Shown here in pieces: positions 1-6,688 of a DNA stretch of 11,282 nucleotides (the stretch's first letter is position 1; each line of letters starts with the position of its first letter). A model generated the notes under the pieces. It was not told the origin of the DNA. It saw only the letters and a list, made by a program, of their open reading frames with translations, and did no database searches. Both the position numbers and the translations under genes were made by a program. The DNA is from Actinomycetes bacterium (GTDB taxonomy: Bacteria; Actinomycetota; Actinomycetes; Actinomycetales; Microbacteriaceae): positions 1 through 11,282 of the forward strand of contig JAEWJG010000367.1 of NCBI GenBank assembly GCA_023386675.1. The letters run 5' to 3'.

Positions 1-1
1 C

Positions 2-592
2 GCGGCTCGCCACGCCGACGGCTCGGCCTCCGAGCACGTGTTCCTGGTCATGGCCGGGCTCGGGATCGACGCGGCGATGATCGCGGGCGCGAAACCCGAG
101 CTCAAGCGCCGGTTCGGCTGGCTGGCCTATGTGGATGCGGCGGTCCGGGCGTGGCCGTCGGCGACGAAGGTGCGCGTCCGGTTCCGCCTCGACCACGGCC
201 ACGAGCGCTCGGCGCACGTCAGCACCATCCTGATCGCCAACTGCGGCGCACTGCCGGGGAACATCGAGCTGATCCCGGACGGCGCGATCGACGACGGCCT
301 GCTCGACGTGGCCATCCTCCAGCCGGCGACGGTGTTCGGCTGGCTGGCCATTTGGCGCAAGGTGACCTGGGAGAACCGCGTGCTGCGCAAGTCCGCGCTC
401 GGCCGCCGCGTCATCCGCTTCACCGACCGAGCGGTGCGCACCCGGCTCAGCTACCTGCGCGGGGCGTCGGTGCAGCTGGAGGTGGATGCGCCAGAGCCGT
501 TCGAACTCGACGGCGACGCCTTCGGCGACGTGGTCCGCCTCGACCTGAGCGTGGACGAGCTCGGCCTGCGGGTGCGGGTGCCCGCCGTCTAG
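2..592 (+). CDS. Diacylglycerol kinase / YegS-type lipid kinase, C-terminal part (5' truncated by the window)
   Basis: The frame is open from the first bases of the window, so this is the last 196 residues of a longer protein; the GTG at 38 is internal, not the start. The protein resembles the C-terminal lobe of the DagK/YegS/LCB5 lipid kinase family, which phosphorylates diacylglycerol or related lipids at the inner face of the membrane. Visible family features are the 'MAGLGIDAAMI' strand, the 'NCGALPGNIELIPDGAIDDGLLDV' block (asparagine, proline and the DG-LLDV signature) and the C-terminal 'ELDGD' motif, which in this family sits where lipid substrate and metal are handled. The N-terminal ATP-binding GGDGT motif would lie upstream of the window. 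The gene ends tail-to-tail with the minus-strand membrane protein, and the stop codons overlap. Family is fairly secure; exact lipid substrate is not. Confidence 0.8.
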   Translation, partial: AARHADGSASEHVFLVMAGLGIDAAMIAGAKPELKRRFGWLAYVDAAVRAWPSATKVRVRFRLDHGHERSAHVSTILIANCGALPGNIELIPDGAIDDGLLDVAILQPATVFGWLAIWRKVTWENRVLRKSALGRRVIRFTDRAVRTRLSYLRGASVQLEVDAPEPFELDGDAFGDVVRLDLSVDELGLRVRVPAV

Positions 593-1185
593 AGCTCGTC
601 GTCCGGCGGCGTCTCGACAGGCGTCCCCCGCCCGGCGAGCGCGGTGAGGAACAGGAGGCCTACGAGGGTCAGCAGGCCGACCGTGATCAGCGGGCCGGCG
701 AGCATCCACCCGAGCTGGGCGAACACGAGCGAGCCGACGTCGCTGCTCGGCGTCGGGCCGCTGTACGACGAGGTCACCGAGATGCAGTAGAGGATGATGC
801 CGAGCAGTACGAAGCCGGCGCCGACGATCCACAGGGCCAGGATGAGCCGGTTGCGACGCGGGCTGACGTCGAGGCGGCCCAGGACGCCGGGGCCGACCGC
901 GTACGCCGGTGCGGCGGGAGCGGGCTCGAGGGCGGCGTCGGGCTCGCGGACGAGCGAGGCACGCGCATCCATCGGCGGAAGGTCGTCGACGTCGGCGGCC
1001 TCGGGCTCGGCAGGGCGCTGCAGCAGCGACGACGGCCGCCGGTAGCCCGAGTCGGGGGCGTCGGCGCGGACGCGCGTCTGCGCACGCTCCCCCGGCTGCG
1101 GCTGGTAGCCGCGCTGGAAGGAGGGGTCGTACCGCGGGTCGAAGTCGTCGCCCCGAGCGCTGCCGTCCTGCTCCTCTGCGACCAT
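589..1185 (-). CDS. Small membrane protein with disordered N-terminus (198 aa), function unknown
   Basis: The ATG at 1185 is preceded by a strong Shine-Dalgarno GAGGAGG (1197-1191) with a 5-nt spacer, which fixes this start. Residues 1-110 are polar, proline-rich and probably disordered, and contain the patch 'DPRYDPSFQRGY' (residues 16-27). Two hydrophobic segments follow (about 113-135 and 153-182), then a short acidic tail ending 'PPDDEL'. I recall similar uncharacterised two-helix proteins with an FQRGY patch in Microbacteriaceae (possibly the DUF6264 group), but cannot confirm this. It starts 32 nt after the pheA stop on the same strand, so it is probably co-transcribed with pheA; nothing in its sequence suggests aromatic amino acid metabolism. 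The cytoplasmic N-terminal tail could be a protein-interaction segment (inference). Confidence 0.78.
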   Translation of the reverse strand: MVAEEQDGSARGDDFDPRYDPSFQRGYQPQPGERAQTRVRADAPDSGYRRPSSLLQRPAEPEAADVDDLPPMDARASLVREPDAALEPAPAAPAYAVGPGVLGRLDVSPRRNRLILALWIVGAGFVLLGIILYCISVTSSYSGPTPSSDVGSLVFAQLGWMLAGPLITVGLLTLVGLLFLTALAGRGTPVETPPDDEL

Positions 1186-1217
1186 CCCGACCTCCTCGAT
1201 GTGCGCGTGCTCGCAGC

Positions 1218-2222
1218 CTACGCCGGAGCGGCCCCGTCGTGACCCGTCTCGTCGGTCAGCGACGCCAGCCACGCGCGCGCGTCGGTGAACACCTCGTCGC
1301 GATAGCGCTGGTCGAACTCCACCGGCACGCGGTCGGCGCGCGGGTACGAGCCCAGGAACATGACCGACGGGCTGAACCGCCGCAGGCCGAGCAGCGCGTC
1401 CGCCACCCGCTCGTCGCGGATGTGGCCATCGGCGTCGATGACGAACCGGTACCGCCCGAGCGCATCGCCGATGGGACGCGACTCGATGAGGCTGAGGTTG
1501 ACCCCGCGGGTCGAGAACTGCTCCAGGAGGTCCAGGAGGCTTCCGGGGCGGTCGTCGGGCAGCTCGGCGATGAGGCTGGTCTTGTCGGCGCCGGTCGGCT
1601 CCGGCACGGTGCGCGTCGTGCTCACCAGGACGAAGCGGGTGACGGCGTTCGCGTTGTCGCCGATGTTCTCGGCGAGCACGACCACGTCGTGGTGGTCGAC
1701 GATCCCCGGCGGCGCGATGGCCGCATCCGCGGTGCTGCCCTCGAACAGCGACGCGGCCGCGGCCACGTTGCTGGAGGCGGGCAGGTGGCCGTGATCCGGC
1801 AGGTGGCGGTCGAGCCACTGGTGGCACTGCGCGTACGCGACGGGATGGGCGTTGATCGTCTTCACGTCGGCGAGCGTCGTCCCCGGTCGGGCGACCAGGA
1901 CGAAGGTGACCGGGACGAGGTACTCGCCGACGATCCGCAGACCCGGGATGGTGGCCAGGGCATCCTGCGCCACCGAGACGCCTCCCTCGATGGAGTTCTC
2001 GATCGCGATCATGGCGGCCACACTGCGGCCCTCGACGACGTCCGCGAGCGCCTCCCCGAGGTTGTTGACCGCGCGCCACCGCTTGCCCCGCGCCTCCGGC
2101 ACCTGCTTGAGCGCCGCCTCGGTGAACGTGCCCGACGGCCCCAGGAAGCTGTAGACGTCGTCGACGGAGGCGGGCAGCTCAGCGGGAGCGCCGGCGGGCT
2201 CGCCGGCTGCGGCGGGGGACAT
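1218..2222 (-). CDS. pheA: Prephenate dehydratase, monofunctional, with ACT domain
   Basis: Converts prephenate to phenylpyruvate in phenylalanine biosynthesis (cytoplasm). The 334-aa protein begins its catalytic domain at residue 24 with 'YSFLGPSGTFTEAA', has the 'ENSIEGGV' block (75-82) and the catalytic T-R-F triad (195-197, in 'NAVTRFVLV'). The C-terminal ACT domain (about 215-295) carries 'DDRPGSLLDLL' and the phenylalanine-binding ESRP motif (247-250), so feedback inhibition by phenylalanine is expected. There is no chorismate mutase domain. The ATG at 2222 adds a roughly 22-residue Ala/Pro-rich extension before the domain. It has no Shine-Dalgarno, but TAAGCT lies 7 nt upstream, consistent with a leaderless mRNA. 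An upstream in-frame ATG at 2282 would overlap the pgm start codon and is unlikely. It is divergent from pgm (58-bp gap), and a small membrane protein gene follows 32 nt downstream. Confidence 0.95.
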   Translation of the reverse strand: MSPAAAGEPAGAPAELPASVDDVYSFLGPSGTFTEAALKQVPEARGKRWRAVNNLGEALADVVEGRSVAAMIAIENSIEGGVSVAQDALATIPGLRIVGEYLVPVTFVLVARPGTTLADVKTINAHPVAYAQCHQWLDRHLPDHGHLPASSNVAAAASLFEGSTADAAIAPPGIVDHHDVVVLAENIGDNANAVTRFVLVSTTRTVPEPTGADKTSLIAELPDDRPGSLLDLLEQFSTRGVNLSLIESRPIGDALGRYRFVIDADGHIRDERVADALLGLRRFSPSVMFLGSYPRADRVPVEFDQRYRDEVFTDARAWLASLTDETGHDGAAPA

Positions 2223-2235
2223 GACGCTCAGCTTA
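2223..2235 (-). promoter_or_regulatory. Putative leaderless -10 element for pheA
   Basis: On the minus strand TAAGCT (2235-2230) matches TANNNT and is separated by 7 nt (GAGCGTC) from the pheA ATG at 2222, so transcription would begin at or next to the start codon. No Shine-Dalgarno is present. No convincing -35 hexamer is seen. Confidence 0.45.
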
Positions 2236-2280
2236 CCGAGGCCGTTGGCGTGGCCCGCTCGCCGTGGAAGAGTAGGAGCC

Positions 2281-3900
2281 ATGGACGAACGAGCCGGAAC
2301 CCCCGCGCAGCCCTCCGACCTGATCGACGTCGACGCCCTCCGGCGTGCGTACTACGAGCTCAAGCCGGATGTGAGCATCCCGGAGCAGCGCGTCGTGTTC
2401 GGGACGTCGGGGCACCGCGGGTCTTCGCTGAACACCGCGTTCAACGAGGACCACATCGCCGCGACCACGCAGGCGATCGTGGAGTACCGCAACAGCCAGG
2501 GCATCACGGGTCCGCTGTTCATCGGGGCGGACACGCACCTCCTCAGCGAGTTCGCCACGACGACCGCGCTCGCGGTGCTCGTCGGCAACGAGGTGCGGGT
2601 GCTCGTGGACGAGTTCGACGACTGGGTGCCGACGCCCGCCGTGTCGCACGCGATCATCCGGTACAACCGCCAGGGCCATGACGACCAGGCGGACGGCATC
2701 GTCGTCACCCCGAGCCACAACCCGCCGAGCGACGGCGGCTTCAAGTACAACCCGCCACACGGCGGCCCGGCCGACACCGACGCCACCAGCTGGATCGCGA
2801 AGCGCGCCAACGAGATCATCGCCAACGGGATGACGGAGGTCCGGATGGCCGAGCCGTCCGGCGTCGAGACCTACGATTTCCGCGGGCACTACGTCGATGA
2901 CCTCGAGAACATCATCGACGTCACGGCGATCAAGGACTCCGGCATCCGGATCGGCGCCGACCCGCGGGGCGGCGCGAGCGTCCACTACTGGGAGGCCATC
3001 GCCGAGCGCTACGGCCTCGACCTGACGGTCGTGAACCCGGACGTCGACCCGACCTGGTCGTTCATGACGCTCGACTGGGACGGCAAGATCCGGATGGACC
3101 CGTCCAGCCCCTCCGCGATGGCGTCGGTGGTCGCGCGCCGGGCCGACTTCGACATCCTGACCGGCAATGACGCGGACGCGGACCGGCATGGCATCGTCAC
3201 GCCCGACGGCGGCCTCATGAACCCGAACCACTATCTCGCGGTCGCCATCGAGTACCTGTTCCGCACCCGCACGGAGTGGCGGAAGGACGCCGCCGTCGGC
3301 AAGACGCTGGTCTCGTCGTCGATCATCGACCGCGTCGCCGACTCGCTGGGCCGTCGCCTCTGGGAGGTGCCGGTCGGGTTCAAGTGGTTCGTGCCGGGCC
3401 TCATCGACGGGACGGTCGGCTTCGGCGGCGAGGAGAGCGCGGGCGCATCGTTCCTGCGGTTCGACGGGACGGCGTGGACGACCGACAAGGACGGCATCCT
3501 GCTCGCCCTGCTCGCCAGCGAGATCCGCGCGGTGACCGGCAAGTCTCCCTCCGAGCTGTACCGCGAGCTGACCGAGCGCTTCGGCGACCCGGTCTACCAG
3601 CGGGTGGACGCGCCGGCCAGCCCGGAGCAGAAGGCAGCCCTGTCGAAGCTCGACGGCGACGCGATCACCGCGGCGGACCTTGCGGGCCGAGCGATCACCG
3701 CCAAGCTGAGCCGCGCCCCGGGCAACGACGCACCGCTCGGCGGCGTGAAGGTGCAGACCGAGAAGGCCTGGTTCGCGGCGCGTCCTTCCGGCACGGAGAA
3801 CGTGTACAAGATCTACGCCGAGTCGTTCGAGGGCGAGGACAACCTCCGCGAGGTGCAGGAGGAGGCCAAGCGGATCGTCGGGGACGCGCTCGGCGGGTGA
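2281..3900 (+). CDS. pgm: Phosphoglucomutase (alpha-D-glucose phosphate-specific)
   Basis: Interconverts glucose-1-phosphate and glucose-6-phosphate, linking glycolysis to glycogen, trehalose and nucleotide-sugar synthesis (cytoplasm). The 539-aa length fits the E. coli Pgm class. In order: N-terminal 'FGTSGHRGSS' (40-49), the active-site phosphoserine loop TPSHNP (Ser145), 'DGGFKYNPPHGGPAD' just after it, the magnesium loop 'GNDADADRHG' (Asp297, Asp299, Asp301), the sugar-binding 'GGEESAGAS' (382-390), and the C-terminal phosphate-binding 'RPSGTENVYKIY' (from 501). All key residues are intact. The ATG at 2281 has GGAAGAG (2266-2272) 8 nt upstream and AGGAG (2274-2278) 2 nt upstream; either could serve as ribosome binding site. 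The frame stays open upstream to 2221, but that region overlaps the pheA promoter. It converges on the uspA-type gene with a 12-bp gap. Confidence 0.96.
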   Translation: MDERAGTPAQPSDLIDVDALRRAYYELKPDVSIPEQRVVFGTSGHRGSSLNTAFNEDHIAATTQAIVEYRNSQGITGPLFIGADTHLLSEFATTTALAVLVGNEVRVLVDEFDDWVPTPAVSHAIIRYNRQGHDDQADGIVVTPSHNPPSDGGFKYNPPHGGPADTDATSWIAKRANEIIANGMTEVRMAEPSGVETYDFRGHYVDDLENIIDVTAIKDSGIRIGADPRGGASVHYWEAIAERYGLDLTVVNPDVDPTWSFMTLDWDGKIRMDPSSPSAMASVVARRADFDILTGNDADADRHGIVTPDGGLMNPNHYLAVAIEYLFRTRTEWRKDAAVGKTLVSSSIIDRVADSLGRRLWEVPVGFKWFVPGLIDGTVGFGGEESAGASFLRFDGTAWTTDKDGILLALLASEIRAVTGKSPSELYRELTERFGDPVYQRVDAPASPEQKAALSKLDGDAITAADLAGRAITAKLSRAPGNDAPLGGVKVQTEKAWFAARPSGTENVYKIYAESFEGEDNLREVQEEAKRIVGDALGG

Positions 3901-3902
3901 GT

Positions 3903-3936
3903 CGCGGCGGGGTCACTCCCCCGCAGCGCCGCCGCG
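3903..3936. terminator. Nested GC inverted repeat in the pgm/uspA convergent gap
   Basis: GCGGGG (3907-3912) pairs with CCCCGC (3919-3924) over a 6-nt loop, and CGCGGCGG (3903-3910) pairs alternatively with CCGCCGCG (3929-3936). The structure lies between the two converging genes and overlaps the end of the stress-protein gene. There is no U-tract, so a terminator role is only suggested by position. Confidence 0.3.
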
Positions 3937-4377
3937 GATGATGAGCACCGGGCAGTGCGCCCGCTCGGCGATCGAGCGCGACACCGAGCCGAGCAGCAGG
4001 CCGGCGAAACCGCCGCGTCCACGGTTGCCGACGACCACCAGATCCGCGCCCTTCGACGCCTCGATCAGCACGAACGCGGGAGACCCGTGGGTGGGCTCCG
4101 GCACGTACCAGGACGGCGGAGCGTCGCCGAACACCGCCCGGGATGCCTCCGCCCCGATCTCGTGGGCGTCCTGCTCCGGCGACCACTCGGCGCCGACGTA
4201 GCCGTGCCAGCCGTCGGGATAGCTCCACGCCGTGATGCCGGCGAGCGTCGCGCCGTACCGGTCGGCGATCCCGGCGGCCCGGCGCAGCGCCTCGGTCGAC
4301 GACTCCGAGCCGTCCACGCCCACGATGACCCGGCCGCCCGATGCGACCAGCGGCTCCCCCTGCGTACCGTCCGTCAT
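3913..4377 (-). CDS. UspA-type universal stress protein, ATP-binding class
   Basis: The 154-aa protein is a single Usp domain. It begins the fold with 'RVIVGVDGSESSTEAL' (from residue 16, the nucleotide-binding first strand and D22) and has the complete ATP-binding signature G-X2-G-X9-G-S at 117-131 ('GNRGRGGFAGLLLGS'), followed by 'CPVLIIR'. ATP-binding Usp proteins act in the cytoplasm in stress, dormancy or energy sensing; the particular role here cannot be read from sequence. The ATG at 4377 has GAGGGGG (4390-4384) with a 6-nt spacer. An in-frame GTG at 4392 lies upstream of that Shine-Dalgarno and is less likely. A Trp-rich insert ('AWSYPDGWHGYVGAEW', 50-65) follows the second strand. 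It is convergent with pgm and downstream of the repeat cluster. Confidence 0.92.
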   Translation of the reverse strand: MTDGTQGEPLVASGGRVIVGVDGSESSTEALRRAAGIADRYGATLAGITAWSYPDGWHGYVGAEWSPEQDAHEIGAEASRAVFGDAPPSWYVPEPTHGSPAFVLIEASKGADLVVVGNRGRGGFAGLLLGSVSRSIAERAHCPVLIIRGGAAGE

Positions 4378-4465
4378 GTCCGTCCCCCTCACCGCTCTCG
4401 CGGTCAGCGCCCTGCTGACGGCGGCAGCCTGGCACAGCGGACCTGGCGCGTCTAGGCGGGATCGG

Positions 4466-4557
4466 CGGAGATTCGCAATGTCGGAGATCGGGCGTCGAAT
4501 CTCCGACAGAAGGCAGTCGTGCAGGAGATTCGGACGGGATGGGGCTGAAACTCCGAC
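4466..4557. repeat. Cluster of inverted GGAGATTCG-type repeats (intergenic palindromic element)
   Basis: GGAGAT occurs at 4467-4472, 4483-4488 and 4524-4529, and its complement ATCTCC at 4499-4504; the first three units are spaced exactly 16 bp apart. Longer matches: CGGAGATTCG (4466-4475) is the exact complement of CGAATCTCCG (4496-4505); TGTCGGAGAT (4479-4488) is the exact complement of ATCTCCGACA (4499-4508); GGAGATTCG recurs at 4524-4532; a diverged CTCCGA is at 4551-4556. The single ATCTCC copy can therefore pair with any of three partners, giving mutually exclusive hairpins. The cluster lies between the phosphatase stop and the stress-protein start, both on the minus strand. The rest of this gap (4378-4465 and 4558-4583) shows nothing recognisable beyond the stress protein's ribosome binding site. 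Confidence 0.75.
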
Positions 4558-4583
4558 GGTGGGAGCGGGCCGCGCACCGCGGC

Positions 4584-5786
4584 TCAGTAGGCAGCGGCCT
4601 CCCGGCGGAGCACGATCGCGAGCGCGTCGCCGTGGGCGGTGTCGGCGCCCGCGCCGTGCGCCGCCGCGACGATCCGCGACACGGCGCCCGCCGGCGTCAC
4701 CGATCCGCGCAGGATCGACTGGATGCGGAGCAGCCCCTTCTCGCCGCCGAGCGCGTCGAAGACGCCGTCGCTCAGGCAGAGGAACTGGTCGCCGTCCTCG
4801 AGGATCAGCCGGCGCGCCTGACGCGCCTCGCGGTCGAGACCCAGGGGCAGGGTCGCCGTCTCCAGCCGCTCCAGCTCGCCGGTCCGCTCGCGCAGCACGA
4901 ACGCGAGGCCGTGGCCCGCGTCCACGAACTGCATCCGGCCGTCCGGCTCGACGCGGGCGTGGAACACGGTCGTGTACGCGGCGAGCAGCTGCAGCTCGTC
5001 GTCAACGACGTGCGCCGCCGTCTCCATAGCCGTCGCCGGGTCGCCGAACGGCGCCGCCGCACGCAGGGCGGCGCGCACCGATGCGGCGACGATCGCGACC
5101 GGAACGCCCGTTCCGACGACGTCGCCGACGGTCAGGCAGAAACCCTCGCCGCAGTCGTACCAGTCGTAGAAGTCGCCGGCGATGCGCTCGCCGGGCTCCG
5201 AGGCGGCGGCGATCGAGAAGCCCTTCGCGGCCGGCTTCCTTCGCGGGAGCAGGGCGCGCTGCACGAGCTGCGCGCGGTCCAGCTCCTCCTCGCGGGTCAG
5301 TTCGGCCTGCACCCAGTCGGCGAGGTCCCGAAGAAGGATGCGCTGGGCGTCGGTCAGCTCGTGCGGCTCGGTGTCGAGCACGCAGAGCGTGCCGACCGCC
5401 TGCCCGCCCGGCGCGTGCAGCGGCTCGCCGGCGTAGAACCGCAGGTGCGGGTCGCCGATGACGAACGGGTTCGCCTTGAAGCGCTCGTCGGCCGACGCAT
5501 CCCTCACCACCAGCGCCGAATCCTGCCGCACGGTGAGGTCGCAGAACGCGCCCTCGCGCGGCGCCTCCTCGACCAGCCCGATCTGCGACTTGCGCCACTG
5601 CCGGTCGCCGTCGAGCAGCGTGACGCTGACCATCGGCACCCCGAAGAGCTGCTGGGCCATGCGCGTCACCCGGTCGAACCGGTCCTCCGCGACGGTGTCC
5701 AGGATCCCGAGGGCCTCGACGGCCTCCTGACGTTCGTACTCCTGTGCGAGCGCAGTCGAACTCTGCGTGTCCCCATCCACGACCAT
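4584..5786 (-). CDS. GAF domain + PP2C/SpoIIE-type serine phosphatase (400 aa)
   Basis: Residues about 20-165 form a GAF sensor domain ('ALGILDTVAEDRFDRVTRMA', 'VSVTLLDGDRQWRKSQIGL', 'CDLTVRQ', 'FYAGEPL', 'VGTLCVLDTEPHEL'). A short helical linker with 'AQLVQRALLP' (172-181) leads to a PP2C/SpoIIE/RsbU-type domain (about 195-395). Metal-binding aspartates appear conserved: D205 in 'GDFYDW', D222 in 'GDVVGTG', D340 in 'LSDGVFDA' and D387 in 'HGDALAIVLR'. Several motifs depart from the usual forms (GDVSGHG, NAGH, DD-T). Such proteins typically dephosphorylate anti-sigma-factor antagonists in response to a signal on the sensor domain; no sigma or anti-sigma gene is nearby, so the partner is unknown. 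It has no Shine-Dalgarno; TATGCT lies 6 nt before the ATG. The gene starts 22 nt after the carboxypeptidase stop on the same strand. Confidence 0.88.
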   Translation of the reverse strand: MVVDGDTQSSTALAQEYERQEAVEALGILDTVAEDRFDRVTRMAQQLFGVPMVSVTLLDGDRQWRKSQIGLVEEAPREGAFCDLTVRQDSALVVRDASADERFKANPFVIGDPHLRFYAGEPLHAPGGQAVGTLCVLDTEPHELTDAQRILLRDLADWVQAELTREEELDRAQLVQRALLPRRKPAAKGFSIAAASEPGERIAGDFYDWYDCGEGFCLTVGDVVGTGVPVAIVAASVRAALRAAAPFGDPATAMETAAHVVDDELQLLAAYTTVFHARVEPDGRMQFVDAGHGLAFVLRERTGELERLETATLPLGLDREARQARRLILEDGDQFLCLSDGVFDALGGEKGLLRIQSILRGSVTPAGAVSRIVAAAHGAGADTAHGDALAIVLRREAAAY

Positions 5787-5798
5787 GAGAACAGCATA
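5787..5798 (-). promoter_or_regulatory. Putative leaderless -10 element for the GAF-phosphatase
   Basis: TATGCT (5798-5793, minus strand) is followed by 6 nt (GTTCTC) and the ATG at 5786. It lies in the 22-bp gap after the carboxypeptidase stop codon, so the phosphatase may have its own promoter despite its operon-like position. No clear -35 hexamer. Confidence 0.5.
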
Positions 5799-5808
5799 TT
5801 GAAGGATC

Positions 5809-6633
5809 TCAGCCGGTATAGCTCTCGCCGCCCGGGCAGCCGAAGAACTCCTCCAGCGTCGTCACCCCGGTGGTGTGGAGTTCGGTCGAGAGCGGAACAC
5901 CGATGTAGCGGAAATGCCACGGCTCATAGGTGAAGCCGGTGACCGACACCTTGTCGGCCGGATAACGCAGCAGGAAGCCGAAGCGCCAGGCGTTCGCGGC
6001 GAGCCAGCGGCCCTGCGGCGTCTGGCCGAAGCACGCGTCGAGGGAGCACTGCGCGGGCACGGCGCTGATGTCCACGGCCATCCCGGTCTGGTGCTCGCTG
6101 TGGCCGGGGCGGGCGGTGTCGGTGTCCGCGAACGCCTGGCCGTTGCGGGCGGCATCGTCGTTGTAGACGTTGGTCTGCGACTCGAACGAGCGGTAGGCGC
6201 TCTGCACCGAGAAGTCGAGTCCCGCCTCCCGCTTACCCGCCTGGAACATCGCGACGAGGGCGGCCGCGGTGTCCTTCCGCATCGGCTGCCGGTTCACGTA
6301 GGTGACATCGGGATACACCAGGTCGGAGGGGGCGTACGTCGGGGGATGCAGCTCCCGCGGCTTGTTCACGACGACCCACGGGCTCGCCGGGTCGTCGTGC
6401 GACAGCGCCGACTTGTCGAACCCGAGGGCGGTCGCCGTCGGCGGGATGGACGGGGTCGGCGTCGGACGCGGTGGCCGCGCTGAGGTGTGGGGCACCGGCC
6501 GGTGGCTAGCCGGTAGCGCGGAGAGCGTGCCCGATGCGCATCCCGCCAGCAGCAGCACGGCGACGAGCATGCCGCCGAGGCGCGCAACACGCACCCCACG
6601 GTCCCGCCTCGCGCGGGCACCCCCCTGATTCAC
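5809..6633 (-). CDS. VanY-like D-alanyl-D-alanine carboxypeptidase lipoprotein (peptidase M15B)
   Basis: A zinc D,D-carboxypeptidase expected to trim the terminal D-Ala of peptidoglycan stem peptides outside the membrane. From the GTG at 6633 the protein has 274 aa. A basic N-terminus (RARRDRGVRVAR) precedes a hydrophobic segment and the lipobox 'LLLAGC' (Cys32), so it is probably a lipoprotein. A Pro/Thr-rich linker (about 41-70) leads to the M15 domain: 'SAYRSFESQTNVYN' (from 145), zinc motif S179-x-H181-x-x-G-x-A-x-D188, catalytic Glu237 and His240 in 'EPWHF'. Cys196 and Cys201 could form a disulphide. A GTG at 6651 would add six residues but lies upstream of the likely -10 element. Upstream on the same strand, 55 nt away, is the secreted amidase-like gene; the phosphatase follows after 22 nt. 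Confidence 0.92.
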   Translation of the reverse strand: MNQGGARARRDRGVRVARLGGMLVAVLLLAGCASGTLSALPASHRPVPHTSARPPRPTPTPSIPPTATALGFDKSALSHDDPASPWVVVNKPRELHPPTYAPSDLVYPDVTYVNRQPMRKDTAAALVAMFQAGKREAGLDFSVQSAYRSFESQTNVYNDDAARNGQAFADTDTARPGHSEHQTGMAVDISAVPAQCSLDACFGQTPQGRWLAANAWRFGFLLRYPADKVSVTGFTYEPWHFRYIGVPLSTELHTTGVTTLEEFFGCPGGESYTG

Positions 6634-6645
6634 GGGGCGAGCATA
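6634..6645 (-). promoter_or_regulatory. Putative leaderless -10 element for the carboxypeptidase
   Basis: TATGCT (6645-6640, minus strand), then 6 nt (CGCCCC), then GTG at 6633. The hexamer and spacing are identical to those in front of the GAF-phosphatase. There is no Shine-Dalgarno before the GTG, which supports choosing 6633 over 6651. Confidence 0.5.
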
Positions 6646-6688
6646 ACCCACGCCCCTGACGCGTTGGTGCGGGGTGGCCGCAATCGCG

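Noticed and set aside
2223..2282. N-terminal extension of PheA to the ATG at 2282
   Set aside because: It would place the PheA start on top of the pgm ATG (shared CCATGG) and add 20 residues unlike any family member; ATG 2222 is already upstream of the conserved domain.
909..2681. 590-codon plus-strand open frame across the pheA region
   Set aside because: It is an antisense shadow of pheA and neighbours: low-complexity Arg/Ala-rich translation with no domain, a typical high-GC artefact. The 589-2079 minus frame is likewise an out-of-frame read through pheA that joins the real 198-aa gene only in its C-terminal part.
2233..3231. 332-codon minus-strand open frame opposite pgm
   Set aside because: pgm on the other strand is intact with every catalytic motif; the antisense product is Val/Arg/Asp-rich with no recognisable fold.
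4466..4557. The repeat cluster as a CRISPR array
   Set aside because: Units are only about 6-10 bp, occur in both orientations and are 16 bp apart; there are no repeat-spacer dimensions and no cas genes.
6634..6651. Carboxypeptidase start at GTG 6651
   Set aside because: It lies upstream of the likely TATGCT -10; starting at 6633 still gives a complete lipoprotein signal peptide. Not strictly excluded.
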